Part shown: piece after piece, positions 20,444 to 30,407 of the stretch
Position numbering within the stretch: the first letter of the stretch is position 1
Layout of the letters: every line of letters begins with the position of its first letter
Position numbers and translations under genes: made by a program
Source of the DNA: Myxococcales bacterium
GTDB lineage: Bacteria > Myxococcota > Polyangia > Polyangiales > Polyangiaceae
NCBI GenBank assembly: GCA_003151595.1
Contig: PLXW01000106.1
Coordinates: 74,996 to 138,995, forward strand
Direction of reading: 5' to 3'
Length of the DNA stretch: 64,000 bases
The notes under the pieces: model-generated
Told to the model about the DNA's origin: nothing
Seen by the model: only the letters and a program-made list of their open reading frames with translations
The model's database searches: none

Positions 20444-23400
20444 ATGAACCTCATTCGCCGCTTCACGTCGCGCACGTCACCCCTTGCTCGTCCGTCCCTC
20501 GCACGATCGTGCGCTCTCGCGCTCATGGCCACGGGTGTCATCACCTCGATGGCCGCGTGTGGCGTCGCTGCCGCGCCCGCCGATGGCGTCGGGCGGACCT
20601 CGGAGGCCATCAAGATCGGTGCGCCCACGCCCACCCCGATCGTGCCGGCGCCCACGCCGATCGTGCCCGAGACCCCCTCCCTCATCCCGCCCGCCGGCTG
20701 CGTGCACGCGCCCCCCTCGCCGGTCGTCGGCCCCGCGCCCACGGCCTCGACCATCCACGACGGCGACCCCCTCCGGTTTCCAGCGCCGATCAGCTCCCCG
20801 GAGACGGCGCTCGACACGTTCGCGACCCGCGCAAACGCGGCGCTCATGGCGGGGGCCTGCCGGCGGGCGGCCGATGGGCACCGCGGGATCGACACGGGGA
20901 TCGGCGAGGGATTCTCCAGCAACGCGCTCGCGATGATCGCCTACGACGGCGCGTGCCCGGACGACGCCCTGCCGACGGATCAGGCGGTCGCGAACCGGCG
21001 CGCGCTGGCCAACCAGGCGCTCGCCAGCTTGCAGACCAACGGCGAGCTACTCGGGACGACCATCGAAAAGGGTGACAACGGCGACGACAACGGGCGGGCA
21101 GGAGACCTCGATTCAGCGTTCAAGGACCTCCTCCCTCTCATGTTCCCTCCGCTCCGCGATCAGCTCACGTGCGAGGCGTACACGAACGTCCTCAGCATTC
21201 TCTCGGCCGCCACCGGCCCGCACTCGAACAGCATCTACCAGGTCCATATCCGAGGCATCGACGTCTACACGACGACGCAGTTCCTCCTCGACCCGATCGA
21301 CAGCCTCCTCCAGGTCGCCGGGCTGTCGAATCTTTCGCTCCTCCAGTCGGCGGACGCCGACGAGTCGGAGAATCACATCTTCCTCATCGAGTCGTCGCGG
21401 TACCTGACCAATCAGCTCTTCAAGGACCAGGATCCGACGAACGCCTCCTACGACAACTCCAAGGACGGTTTTCACGACTGGATGCTCTGGCAGCTCCAGA
21501 GCGTCCTGAAGCACGACTTCCAGGAGTTCAACGCCAAGCCGTACCAGCGGTACACGCTCACCGCCGTCCAGAACCTGGCCGACTTCGCCGCGGAGGACGA
21601 CGTTCGCCTCGCCGCGCGGATGGTGCTCGATTTCTCGTCGGCGAAGTTCGCGGTGTCGAGCAGCCACCTGCGTCGCAACTCGCCCTTCCGGCGCCGGATC
21701 GAGGAGGACGATCACTGGTACCTCGGCCCCAACAGCGACGAGCAGGCGTGCCGCTTCCTTCTCTATTCCGGCATGACCGACGTCCTGGCCGTGTCCACGG
21801 ACGGCCTCCAGCAACGCCTCGCGTTCGGTTGCGACAAGATCTCGCGCCAGGCCATCTCGAGCTACCGGGTGCCCGCGTTGATCCTGGATCTCGCCATGAA
21901 CAAGAAGACCCCCTACCTGCAGACGTTCGCCGGGGGGACCAACGACTTTCACAACGCGCCCGGAGGCCTCGAGGTCTACGACAACGAAGGGACCTTCATG
22001 ATCGCCTCGGGCGGCGTGCCCGTGGGCTCGGGTCTCCAGCTCCACGTCCACACCGTCTGGCCGGCCCCGGACTTCGACATCGGGACGACGAGCGACGGTG
22101 ACGTCGGGCTCACGGTGCCGACCGTGCTGCTCAGCAACGATCCGTTCGCGATGACCAACGACCGGGAGGCGCTCGTCCGCCTGGACACGCTGGCCGGCGA
22201 TTCCGGGCCCGACGTCTATCGTCAGCACCATCATCCCAACATCTGCGTGACGCGCGGCTTCGCGTGCGGGACGACGCCGATCATCCCGGACTGGCTCTGC
22301 GCGATCGGTGAATGCAACGTTCCGAAGACGCTGTGGAGCTTCGTCCCGATCCCCGGCGCCACGGGCCCCGTCGGTTACGTCGCCGTCGCGCGCTACACGC
22401 CGACGCTCAACGTCGGCGAGCCCATCGGCTTCTTCGAGGCGGTGCCCGCGACGATGTTCGCGACGCTGGACGCCTTCAAGACCGCGGTGATGAACGAGAA
22501 CGGCGACGGCACCCAGCTCTTCGCCGAGAGCCAGGACTTCCCCGGCGACCCGACGGGCACGCCGAACACGACGACGCACGTGCACTACACGCGCATGGAC
22601 GGCACGAAAGTCTCGTTCGATTACCATATGGCCGGCACGTCCAGCGCGAACGCCCTCCTCCACCCGTTCGTCGACGACTTCCGACGCTATCCGGTGGTGA
22701 CCTCCGATACGGCGAGCCAGCTCGACGCGAATACTGACAACTGGGGACTGGCGAGCGGCCCCGTGCAGTCGAGCGGTCACAACGGGCTCATCACGGTCAC
22801 GAGCTCGACCTATGGCACGTGCACGCTCGATTTCTCGAACCTTGCGAGTGGGCCGCAGCGCTCGGGGTGCGACTACCGCGTCCCGCCGCCTGTGACACCG
22901 AGCATCTTCGGGTGGGTGTCCATGCAGGTGAATCCGGCGACGGCCAACGTGTTTCCGTCGGATGCGTACGTGGCGTCGTCAGACAACGTGAACGGGCTCC
23001 AGCATGCGTGCCGCGCGGCATATGGCGGCGGGGTGCACGTGGGGCACGCGAAGAACGGGGGGTGTCAGTTCGGATATGGGGGCGTGGGGGTCACGTCGAA
23101 CACGTTCGATCTGCTGACGTACGACGCGACGTATGGGGCTGCGCTCGTGCCGCAGTGGGTGTCGGAGCAGAACGGGGCGCTGCCGGCGAGTGACTCGAGC
23201 GGCAGTGGGAAGGGGCCGGTCGCGGGTGGGCACGAGGCGGATGGGACGGTGCAGTATGTCTGCCGGGGGGACTTTGGGCAGTACAACCTGGATGAGGCGG
23301 CGGGGAAGACCGTGGGGGATGGATGCAATGTTGAGTACAACGGGGCGGAGTTGCATCTGACGGCGTATCAGGTGCTGAGTGTGGTGGATGCGCCGGCGGG

Positions 23401-23503
23401 GGTGGACGCGGGCGCGGGTGGCGGGGGCGGGGGTGCGGGAGGGACGGGGGGAACCGCGGGGGGTGGGGGGAAGCCGTGCGGGGGGAAGGTTTGCGAGATG
23501 TGA
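20444..23503 (+). CDS. large secreted lipoprotein with C-terminal DM9-like repeats
   Basis: 1019 aa from ATG 20444. Signal peptide with lipobox-like SMAAC, then a Pro/Thr/Ile linker with repeated PTPIVP. Residues 100-500 look helical and contain ENHIFLIESSRYLTNQLF, a stretch like that of uncharacterised toroid-fold, polysaccharide-lyase-like proteins. From about residue 830 two units resemble DM9/DUF3421 lectin repeats: one with LQHACRAAYGGGVHVGHAKN, the second with GGHEADGTVQYVCRGDF, GKTVGDGCNVEYNG and LTAYQVLS. It ends in a Gly-rich tail and CGGKVC. Likely a surface glycan-binding protein; the role is inferred. Confidence 0.7.
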   Translation: MNLIRRFTSRTSPLARPSLARSCALALMATGVITSMAACGVAAAPADGVGRTSEAIKIGAPTPTPIVPAPTPIVPETPSLIPPAGCVHAPPSPVVGPAPTASTIHDGDPLRFPAPISSPETALDTFATRANAALMAGACRRAADGHRGIDTGIGEGFSSNALAMIAYDGACPDDALPTDQAVANRRALANQALASLQTNGELLGTTIEKGDNGDDNGRAGDLDSAFKDLLPLMFPPLRDQLTCEAYTNVLSILSAATGPHSNSIYQVHIRGIDVYTTTQFLLDPIDSLLQVAGLSNLSLLQSADADESENHIFLIESSRYLTNQLFKDQDPTNASYDNSKDGFHDWMLWQLQSVLKHDFQEFNAKPYQRYTLTAVQNLADFAAEDDVRLAARMVLDFSSAKFAVSSSHLRRNSPFRRRIEEDDHWYLGPNSDEQACRFLLYSGMTDVLAVSTDGLQQRLAFGCDKISRQAISSYRVPALILDLAMNKKTPYLQTFAGGTNDFHNAPGGLEVYDNEGTFMIASGGVPVGSGLQLHVHTVWPAPDFDIGTTSDGDVGLTVPTVLLSNDPFAMTNDREALVRLDTLAGDSGPDVYRQHHHPNICVTRGFACGTTPIIPDWLCAIGECNVPKTLWSFVPIPGATGPVGYVAVARYTPTLNVGEPIGFFEAVPATMFATLDAFKTAVMNENGDGTQLFAESQDFPGDPTGTPNTTTHVHYTRMDGTKVSFDYHMAGTSSANALLHPFVDDFRRYPVVTSDTASQLDANTDNWGLASGPVQSSGHNGLITVTSSTYGTCTLDFSNLASGPQRSGCDYRVPPPVTPSIFGWVSMQVNPATANVFPSDAYVASSDNVNGLQHACRAAYGGGVHVGHAKNGGCQFGYGGVGVTSNTFDLLTYDATYGAALVPQWVSEQNGALPASDSSGSGKGPVAGGHEADGTVQYVCRGDFGQYNLDEAAGKTVGDGCNVEYNGAELHLTAYQVLSVVDAPAGVDAGAGGGGGGAGGTGGTAGGGGKPCGGKVCEM

Positions 23504-23533
23504 GGGGGTCGAGAGGGTGTGAGTGAGGGGAGA

Positions 23534-23558
23534 GGTCTGGCCGGGTTTCGGCCGGGCC
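23534..23558 (+). terminator. hairpin terminator downstream of the DM9-repeat lipoprotein
   Basis: Arms GGTCTGGCC (23534-23542) and GGCCGGGCC (23550-23558) with loop GGGTTTC, followed by TCTTTCGTC. It sits 30 bp after the stop codon and is nearly the same as the hairpin at 16539-16563. Confidence 0.65.
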
Positions 23559-23670
23559 TCTTTCGTCATTGGGGAGACGTGAGCAGCGCAGGGGGTAAGC
23601 GGACCAAGGCATACGGCGAGCTGGCGCGCCCGCGGCCGACTCCCGCGATGGCGGGCCGCTCGTCAGGCCT

Positions 23671-24099
23671 TTGCGGGCGCGCGTGGGAGACGAGCGCGCC
23701 GCGCGCTTGCGCGTCGAGATCGCGATCGACGCCGCGCTCGCGATCGAGGTCGACCGCGTGCTCCTCGCGCAGGCGATCTCGAACCTGCTCCAGAACGCCG
23801 TCGAGTCGTACGCGCCGGAGAGCGACGCACCGATCGCCGTGCGCGTCGCGTGCGAGGGCCGCAAGGCGGGAACGCTCGTCGCCCTCACGGTCGAAGATCG
23901 CGGCCGCGGGATCGCGCACGACGCGCTCCCGCACATCGGCGAGCCGTTCGTGAGCTCGAAGGGGAGCGGCCGCGGTCTGGGGATGCTCAACGTGAAGAAG
24001 ATGGTGGAGGGGATCCACGGCGGGAGCGTGGAGATCCTGAGCGGCGCAGGGGAAGGGACGCGGGTGACGCTCGTGCTGGCGCGGAAGCAGACGGGATGA
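23671..24099 (+). pseudogene. truncated histidine kinase, ATPase domain only (copy A)
   Basis: About 142 codons encode only the HATPase domain of a histidine kinase: N box LLQNAVESYAPES, G1 VEDRGRGIAHDALPHIGEPF, G2 GSGRGLGMLNVKKMVEGIHGG. No ATG, dimerisation helix, His box or sensor is present; the frame opens at a TTG right where similarity to copy B begins. The frame itself is intact. Copy B, about 94% identical by eye, is at 39082-39512 in the same orientation. Probably a remnant rather than a working kinase. Confidence 0.75.
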
Positions 24100-24130
24100 A
24101 GAGTCCCCCAAGGATTGCCGCGTCGCTCGG

Positions 24131-24150
24131 CGTCACCCAGTTGGGTGACG
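24131..24150. promoter_or_regulatory. inverted repeat upstream of the RHS gene
   Basis: CGTCACCCAGTTGGGTGACG pairs perfectly in 9-bp arms around a central GT. It lies about 45 bp upstream of the RHS start and 31 bp after the kinase fragment. It could be an operator or a terminator stem; it lacks a T-run. Confidence 0.4.
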
Positions 24151-24197
24151 GGCCTGCGGCTCGCGTCTCTGCGTGACTCGCGTACGTTGACGCGGTG

Positions 24198-27100
24198 ATG
24201 TCACAGGCACGTCTTGGTCCTTGGGCGTTCTCTCTTGCCGCTCTCGTTTTGATCGCTGGATGCGGTGGTGGTTCGGACGACGTTCCGCCGCCCGGCCCTG
24301 ACCAAGACTCCTCGCTCCCTCCGGGCAACGACGCGGCGATAGGACCCGACGGGTCTGACTCGTCGGTGCCCCCTCCACTCGACGGCGGGATCGATGCGAC
24401 CCTTCCACCGGGGGACGATGCGGGCGACGCGTCCGCGAGCGACTCGGGCGACGCGCAGCCCGATGCGCCTCAAGGCTCAGAGGCAGGACCCGCGCTTCCT
24501 CCCGGACCCACGGGCCCGTCCTTGCCCCCGGCCACGGCGTACGACATCTACACGGCGACGCAATTCCTCTACACGGGGAGCAGCCCCGAACAGTCGGGCG
24601 TCGCCGCCGGAACGATCCAACGCGCGACAGTTGGTGTCGTTCGGGGTGCCGTGACGGCGCGTGATGGCTCTCCGCTCAGCGGAGTCACGATCCGCGTTCT
24701 CGGGCATCCCGAGTATGGCCAGTCGACGTCGCAAGCGAACGGCGGATTCGATCTCGTCCTCAATGCCGGCTCGACAGTGACGCTCGACTTCGTGCTCACT
24801 GGCTACCTGAATGCGCAGCGCTCGGTCGTCACGCGCCTTCGCGACTTCGTAGCCGCCCCTCCTACGGCGCTCGTCGCCCTTGATGCCACCGTGACGACCG
24901 TGAACCTCACGTCGAACACGATGCAGGTCGCGCTCGGCAGCAAAGTGCAAGATCAGTCGGGCGCGCGCCAGGCGATCCTGATGTTCCCATCAGGCACGCA
25001 AGCGACGATGGATCTGCCCGACGGAGGAACGGCGCCGCTCAACACGCTGAGCGTCCGCGCGACCGAGTTCACGGTTGGCGCCACGGGGGTCGCCGCGATG
25101 CCCGGCACCTTGCCCCCCACGAGCTCCTATACCTACGCGGCAGAGATCAGCGTCGACGAGGCGATGAACGCGGGCGCAACCAAGGTGACGCTGAGTCAGC
25201 CGGTGCCGCTGTACGTCGACGACATCGTCGGCTTTGGGCCGGGTATCGCCGTTCCTGCGGGCTACTACGATCGTGCACAGGCGAAGTGGGTCGCATCGGA
25301 CGACGGCCTCGTCGTGAAGATCCTGTCGACGAACGGCGGCGTCGCCGCCATCGACCTCGACGGATCGGGAACGGCGGCGTCCTCGACCACTCTCGGGACG
25401 CTCGGCATCTCGAATGAAGAGCTGACCCGGCTCGCTGCGCTCCGCTCGGCGGGAGACGTGCTTTGGCGCACCCCCCTGACCCACTTCACACCGTGGGATT
25501 GCAACTGGCCGAACGCACCGCCGAAATGTGCGGCGTATCCGAATGGTGCCGTATTTGACCCGTCGTGCCCGCCGCTCGATCCGCTCGGGGGGCCGTACGG
25601 TCCCAATCAACTCGACGACTGTGACAAGCGGCCTGGATCGATCATCGGCTGCTCACGCCAGACGCTCGGCGAGGCGCTCGACATCGCCGGCACGCCATTC
25701 TTCCTGCGCTACGACACTGGGCGCACGCGGGATCTGCTCGATCGTTTCTCCACGATCATCCCGCTCACGGGCCCCACGCTGCCGCCCGGGCTCGAGAGTG
25801 TCGTCTACGATGTCCAAGTCGCCGGCCGCGACATTCAGGGGAGCGCACCGCCGAGCCCGAACCTTTCGGTTCCTTTCACCTGGGACGGCCTGGACGCCTA
25901 TGGACGCCCCGTACCTAGCGCAATCACGGCACAGATCCAGGTTGGGTATGTCTACGACGGCGTCTACCTGACGAGCACCCGCGGCTCGCAGCTCGATTTC
26001 GGCGCGATCTCGAGCGGCACGGCGTCGGTAGACAAGTCCAGGAACCAAATCACGCTCTATGGCCCGGCGTGGCAGGTTCAGTTGAGCGTGCCGTCCTATC
26101 AGAGCCAGATCGGTGATGGATGGAGCATCTCGCCCGTCCATGCCTACGACCCCGCTCTCGGGGTCGTGCACCTCGGCACCGGTGACGATCTCGGTCCGCC
26201 CTCTCCGCCGCCGTCTTCTGGGGCGCCCGGAACGCTCGTTCCGGTCGCCACCGACACCACGTCGCCGGCGAGCATCCTGGGTTCGTTCGCCGTCGCGCGC
26301 GATGGCACCGTGTACGCGCTTCGCGCGACGTCTCAGTCGTCACTCCCTGTTACGAAAATCGCGCCGGGCGGGGTCGAGACCAAGTTCACGCCGACGCTGC
26401 TCCCCAGCAACTCGTTCAATCTCCAGTTCGGAAGCGACGGAAGTCTCTACTACGAGAAGTCGGACGGCACGGAGATCGATCGGCTCGATCCGTCGGGTCA
26501 GATTCACCCCGTCGCCACGCAGGCGCAGTTTCCCCAGACGACCTTCAGCGCCTACGCGCTCGGTGCTGACCACAAGCTCTACACGTTCGTTCTCCAATCG
26601 AAGGCGAGCCCCTGTACGGGGAGCATCGTCGGCATCGACGTAGGGACAGGCGTGGTCGATGTACTGAACCAGTCGGTGTCATGCACGTACGACGCGAGCA
26701 AGGACAAGGACGGCGTTCCGATTGGACAAGCCTGGTTCTCGCTCGTTCTCCAGATCGCCGCCGGCGACGACGGGAGCCTCTACTTCGTTGAGGAGCCCGG
26801 TGCAGTCGGCGCTGCGTCGCGCATTCGTCGCATGAGGCCTGACGGCCGGGTCGCGACCATATTCACGGAAGGCAACGCGAGCTCGCTCGTGGCTCCCATT
26901 CGGATCGCTGTCGCCCCAAGCGGCGCGGTCTACGCGTGCGGTGCATCGAATGGTTCCGTCACGGGAATTTCGGGCCTGAACTACGACGAGTCGATCTGGC
27001 TCCTGGCGGGCGACGGCTCTGCGCCGCAGCTTCGCATTGGAACCAACGGCGCCGCGCCGAAGGCATTGCAACCCGGCGGCCTGGCGTCGTCGACCGCCAC

Positions 27101-30100
27101 CAGTTGTTTGCTGGGAGTGGGTGTCGACGGTACCGGCGCGCTGTACACCGGGATTGCCGGAACCACGCTCGATACCGAGGGGATCTGGAGAACGAGCGCT
27201 CTCTGGCCGCTCGGTGCACAGATGGCCGCGTTCGAAGTCCCCGACACCGCGGCATCGGAGGTCTATTTCTTCGATGCGGCGGGTCACCATCTTCGAACGG
27301 TCGACGCGGCGACCGGCTCGCTGCTTTGGCAGTTCGCCTACGACACGAACGGGTACGTCACGAGCCTCGTCGATGGCGACGGGAACACGACACATGTCAA
27401 CCGTAGCGCCGCGGGCGATCAGATCACGATCGTCGCTCCTTTCGGGCAGACGACCACTGTGCACGTCGATTCAGCCACAGGCCATGTAACGTCCATCGCC
27501 GATCCCATCGGGAACGCATACGGCTTCGGATACCTGGGCTCGAGTGATCTCCTGAGCTCTTTCACGGATCCCAACGGCGGAGCGCCGCACGTCTTCACCT
27601 ACGACTCGCTCGGGCGGCTCCAAGAGGATGTCTCGGCGTCGGGCTCGCGCCAGATCCTGGCGATGACTCAGCTGCCGAATGGGCGCGAGGTCGATGTCAC
27701 GACGGGCCTGGGTCGGAAGAACGTCCATCGCGTCGAGACGCTCGCGGACGGGTCCATGAAGTGGACGACGAGCGGTGCCGATGGTCTTCCAACGATCTCG
27801 ACGCGCGCCGCCGACTTGTCGACGTCGACCTCGGCATCCCCCGACGGAACGAAGTACTCGACCGCGTCGGCGCCGGATCCCAGGTTCGGCATGCAGGCGG
27901 CGTACCCCTCGTCGAGTACCGTGACCACTCCGTCGGGCCTCGTGTATGCGACGACGACGGCACGGACGGCGACGCTGACCACGCTCGGCGACCCCTTGAG
28001 TGCGACGTCGCTCAGCGAGGCGACGACGATCAACGGGAACACGTGGTCTTCGGTGCACGACGTGACGGCGCGGACGGTGACGACGACAAGTCCGATGGGC
28101 CGCATCGTCACGATCGGCCTCGACGCGCTGGCACGCCCCGTGAGTCTCGCGGCTGCGGGAACGGATCCGGTGACCTGGACCTACGACACGAACGGACGAC
28201 CGAGCGCCGTCACGATGGGAAAGCGGAGCACGACGTTCAGCTACGACGCTCTCGGTGATCTCGCCACCGTGACCGATCCGTCGTCGCTCGTGACGACGCT
28301 GGGCTTCGACCCCGACGGACATTTCGCCAGCGAGACATGGCCCGACTCGAACGGGGTCGCGCTCGGATACGACGCCGACGGCAACGTCAAAGGGGTGACC
28401 CCGCCGGGCCGGCCCCAGCACGGATTCTCGTTCTTCCCCGGCGATCTCACTCACTCTTATGATCCGCCCGCTGTCGCGGGGAGCGGCACGACCAGCACCG
28501 ATTTCTCGTACGATGGCGATGACCGCCTCGCCAGCGTCGCGCGCTCCGACGGCGTCACGGTGACGCCTGTATTCGACGCGAAGACAGGCAAGCTATCGAA
28601 CCTCACCACCCCAACGGGAACCACGACCTTCGCGTACGACGACGGACACACTGGATTGCTGACCTCCATCGCCGCGCCCGGCAACGTCCATCTCACTTTC
28701 GCGTACGACGGGGCGCTTGTTACCGCTCAGACATGGTCAGGAGCAGTCACCGGAAGCTACGCGCGCACCTTCGATGCGAGCTTCCGTGTCGCTAGTGACA
28801 GCGTGAACGGCGCGAACACCATCGCCTATGGTTACGACAACGACGATCTGCTCACGTCGGCAGGTGCCGAAACCATGACGCTGGGCGCGACCAACGGATT
28901 GCTGATGGGCAGCACTCTCGGCAGCGTAATCGACGCTCTCACCTACGACGAGTACGGTTCCATCGCGACCTACGCGGCGAAGTACGGTGGAACGGAGCTC
29001 TATTCGGTCGACTACGGTACGCGCGACCCACTCGGACGGATCAGCACACGAACAGAGACCGTCCAGGGCACGACGACGACGCACAGCTACGATTACGACG
29101 CGCGCGGGCGTCTCTGGCACGTGAGCGTCAATGGATCGCTCGCCTCGACCTACGCGTACGACGCGAACGGAAATCGCACCGCGGTGGTAACCCCGGGCGG
29201 GACGACGGCCGCGACGTTCGACTTACAAGATCGAATGCTCACGGATGGCGGCGCGAGTTTTACCTATGGCGCGAACGGCGAGGTCACGACCCGCTCCGAG
29301 TCGGGACAGACGACGTCGTACGTCTACGACGCCATCGGGAACCTTCGGAAGGTCACGCTTCCCGGCGGAAAGGTCGTCGAGTACTTGATCGACGGCGAGA
29401 ATCGCCGCGTCGGCAAGCTCGTCAACGGCGCACTGACGAAGCAGTGGCTTTATCGAGGCTCTCTCCGCCCCATCGCAGAGCTCGACGCCTCCGGCGCGGT
29501 GACGAATCGCTTCGTGTATGGCGCCGGATGGACCCCGGAACAGATTCTTCGCGGTGCGACGACTTACCGCGTGATCTCCGACGAGCTGTCGAATCCTCGT
29601 CTCGTCGTCAACGCGAGCACCGGCGCGGTGGCCGAGAGTCTCTCCTTCGACGATTGGGGAAACGTGGTCACCGACACCAGTCCCGGATTTCAGCCGTTCG
29701 GATTCGCCGGTGGCATCCGCGATGAGGACACGGGCCTAGTGCACCTGGGCGCACGTGACTATGACCCGTCTATCGGTCGGTGGCTCTCGAAGGACGCGAC
29801 GCTCTTTCGCGGCGGCTACAACGTCTACGTGTACTGCGAGAACGATCCGGTTAATTTCGCCGATAGGCTCGGCTTCTATCCAGGCGAGGGGAGCCAATGG
29901 AACGCGGCGCAGCGATGGCTGCTCGAACAAGATGACAACGGGAACCTCGCGGGGCTTCAGAACTTCTTTGCGGGATTCAGCAACGCGCTCACGTTCGGGG
30001 TCAGTGATGCGCTCTTCAACGAGCTCGGCGTCGACAACGACCCTTGCGCGGACGCCTATACATGGGGGCAGGTCACGGGGGTCGTCCTCGACACTGCAGT

Positions 30101-30407
30101 CGGAGCAGCGGCCGGCGCACGCGCCGCTGGCTCGGCGGGGCGGGGCCTCGAGTTTTCGCACTGGATTCCGAATCGCTTCGGTGGGCCGCGCACGATCCTC
30201 AACGGCAACTACGTGAGTGCCGCCGAGCACGCTCTTTCGGATCCGTTCCGGTATCGGTTCATGCCGCGAGCTTGGAAGGCGTCGAATCCCGCCCCGTCGC
30301 AGCTCGTGCAGCAGTGGAGCCGATTGCCCAAGATCCTCAAAGGCGCGGGGGCGGGCGCGGCGTACGGCTCCGGCGGATTGATGACGAATTGCCGGTGTCG
30401 GCGATGA
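24198..30407 (+). CDS. RHS-repeat lipoprotein with variable C-terminal toxin-like domain
   Basis: 2069 aa. Signal peptide and lipobox LIAGC, then an Asp/Pro-rich linker of about 85 residues. A carboxypeptidase-regulatory-like segment (GVVRGAVTARDGSPLSGVTI) follows, and residues 600-950 look like propeller blades (NHL/SMP-type: DGSLYYEKSDG, PSGAVYACG). From about 1040 there are many RHS/YD repeats (YDTNGRPS, YDYDARGRL). The RHS core ends near residue 1865 with GGIRDEDTGLVHLGARDYDP and GRWLSKD. The final 175 residues form a separate domain with EFSHWIPNRFGGPRTILNGN and DPFRYRFMPRAWK, likely a toxin tip. ATG 24198 is chosen over GTG 24195. The stop overlaps the next ATG by 4 bp. Confidence 0.9.
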   Translation: MSQARLGPWAFSLAALVLIAGCGGGSDDVPPPGPDQDSSLPPGNDAAIGPDGSDSSVPPPLDGGIDATLPPGDDAGDASASDSGDAQPDAPQGSEAGPALPPGPTGPSLPPATAYDIYTATQFLYTGSSPEQSGVAAGTIQRATVGVVRGAVTARDGSPLSGVTIRVLGHPEYGQSTSQANGGFDLVLNAGSTVTLDFVLTGYLNAQRSVVTRLRDFVAAPPTALVALDATVTTVNLTSNTMQVALGSKVQDQSGARQAILMFPSGTQATMDLPDGGTAPLNTLSVRATEFTVGATGVAAMPGTLPPTSSYTYAAEISVDEAMNAGATKVTLSQPVPLYVDDIVGFGPGIAVPAGYYDRAQAKWVASDDGLVVKILSTNGGVAAIDLDGSGTAASSTTLGTLGISNEELTRLAALRSAGDVLWRTPLTHFTPWDCNWPNAPPKCAAYPNGAVFDPSCPPLDPLGGPYGPNQLDDCDKRPGSIIGCSRQTLGEALDIAGTPFFLRYDTGRTRDLLDRFSTIIPLTGPTLPPGLESVVYDVQVAGRDIQGSAPPSPNLSVPFTWDGLDAYGRPVPSAITAQIQVGYVYDGVYLTSTRGSQLDFGAISSGTASVDKSRNQITLYGPAWQVQLSVPSYQSQIGDGWSISPVHAYDPALGVVHLGTGDDLGPPSPPPSSGAPGTLVPVATDTTSPASILGSFAVARDGTVYALRATSQSSLPVTKIAPGGVETKFTPTLLPSNSFNLQFGSDGSLYYEKSDGTEIDRLDPSGQIHPVATQAQFPQTTFSAYALGADHKLYTFVLQSKASPCTGSIVGIDVGTGVVDVLNQSVSCTYDASKDKDGVPIGQAWFSLVLQIAAGDDGSLYFVEEPGAVGAASRIRRMRPDGRVATIFTEGNASSLVAPIRIAVAPSGAVYACGASNGSVTGISGLNYDESIWLLAGDGSAPQLRIGTNGAAPKALQPGGLASSTATSCLLGVGVDGTGALYTGIAGTTLDTEGIWRTSALWPLGAQMAAFEVPDTAASEVYFFDAAGHHLRTVDAATGSLLWQFAYDTNGYVTSLVDGDGNTTHVNRSAAGDQITIVAPFGQTTTVHVDSATGHVTSIADPIGNAYGFGYLGSSDLLSSFTDPNGGAPHVFTYDSLGRLQEDVSASGSRQILAMTQLPNGREVDVTTGLGRKNVHRVETLADGSMKWTTSGADGLPTISTRAADLSTSTSASPDGTKYSTASAPDPRFGMQAAYPSSSTVTTPSGLVYATTTARTATLTTLGDPLSATSLSEATTINGNTWSSVHDVTARTVTTTSPMGRIVTIGLDALARPVSLAAAGTDPVTWTYDTNGRPSAVTMGKRSTTFSYDALGDLATVTDPSSLVTTLGFDPDGHFASETWPDSNGVALGYDADGNVKGVTPPGRPQHGFSFFPGDLTHSYDPPAVAGSGTTSTDFSYDGDDRLASVARSDGVTVTPVFDAKTGKLSNLTTPTGTTTFAYDDGHTGLLTSIAAPGNVHLTFAYDGALVTAQTWSGAVTGSYARTFDASFRVASDSVNGANTIAYGYDNDDLLTSAGAETMTLGATNGLLMGSTLGSVIDALTYDEYGSIATYAAKYGGTELYSVDYGTRDPLGRISTRTETVQGTTTTHSYDYDARGRLWHVSVNGSLASTYAYDANGNRTAVVTPGGTTAATFDLQDRMLTDGGASFTYGANGEVTTRSESGQTTSYVYDAIGNLRKVTLPGGKVVEYLIDGENRRVGKLVNGALTKQWLYRGSLRPIAELDASGAVTNRFVYGAGWTPEQILRGATTYRVISDELSNPRLVVNASTGAVAESLSFDDWGNVVTDTSPGFQPFGFAGGIRDEDTGLVHLGARDYDPSIGRWLSKDATLFRGGYNVYVYCENDPVNFADRLGFYPGEGSQWNAAQRWLLEQDDNGNLAGLQNFFAGFSNALTFGVSDALFNELGVDNDPCADAYTWGQVTGVVLDTAVGAAAGARAAGSAGRGLEFSHWIPNRFGGPRTILNGNYVSAAEHALSDPFRYRFMPRAWKASNPAPSQLVQQWSRLPKILKGAGAGAAYGSGGLMTNCRCRR

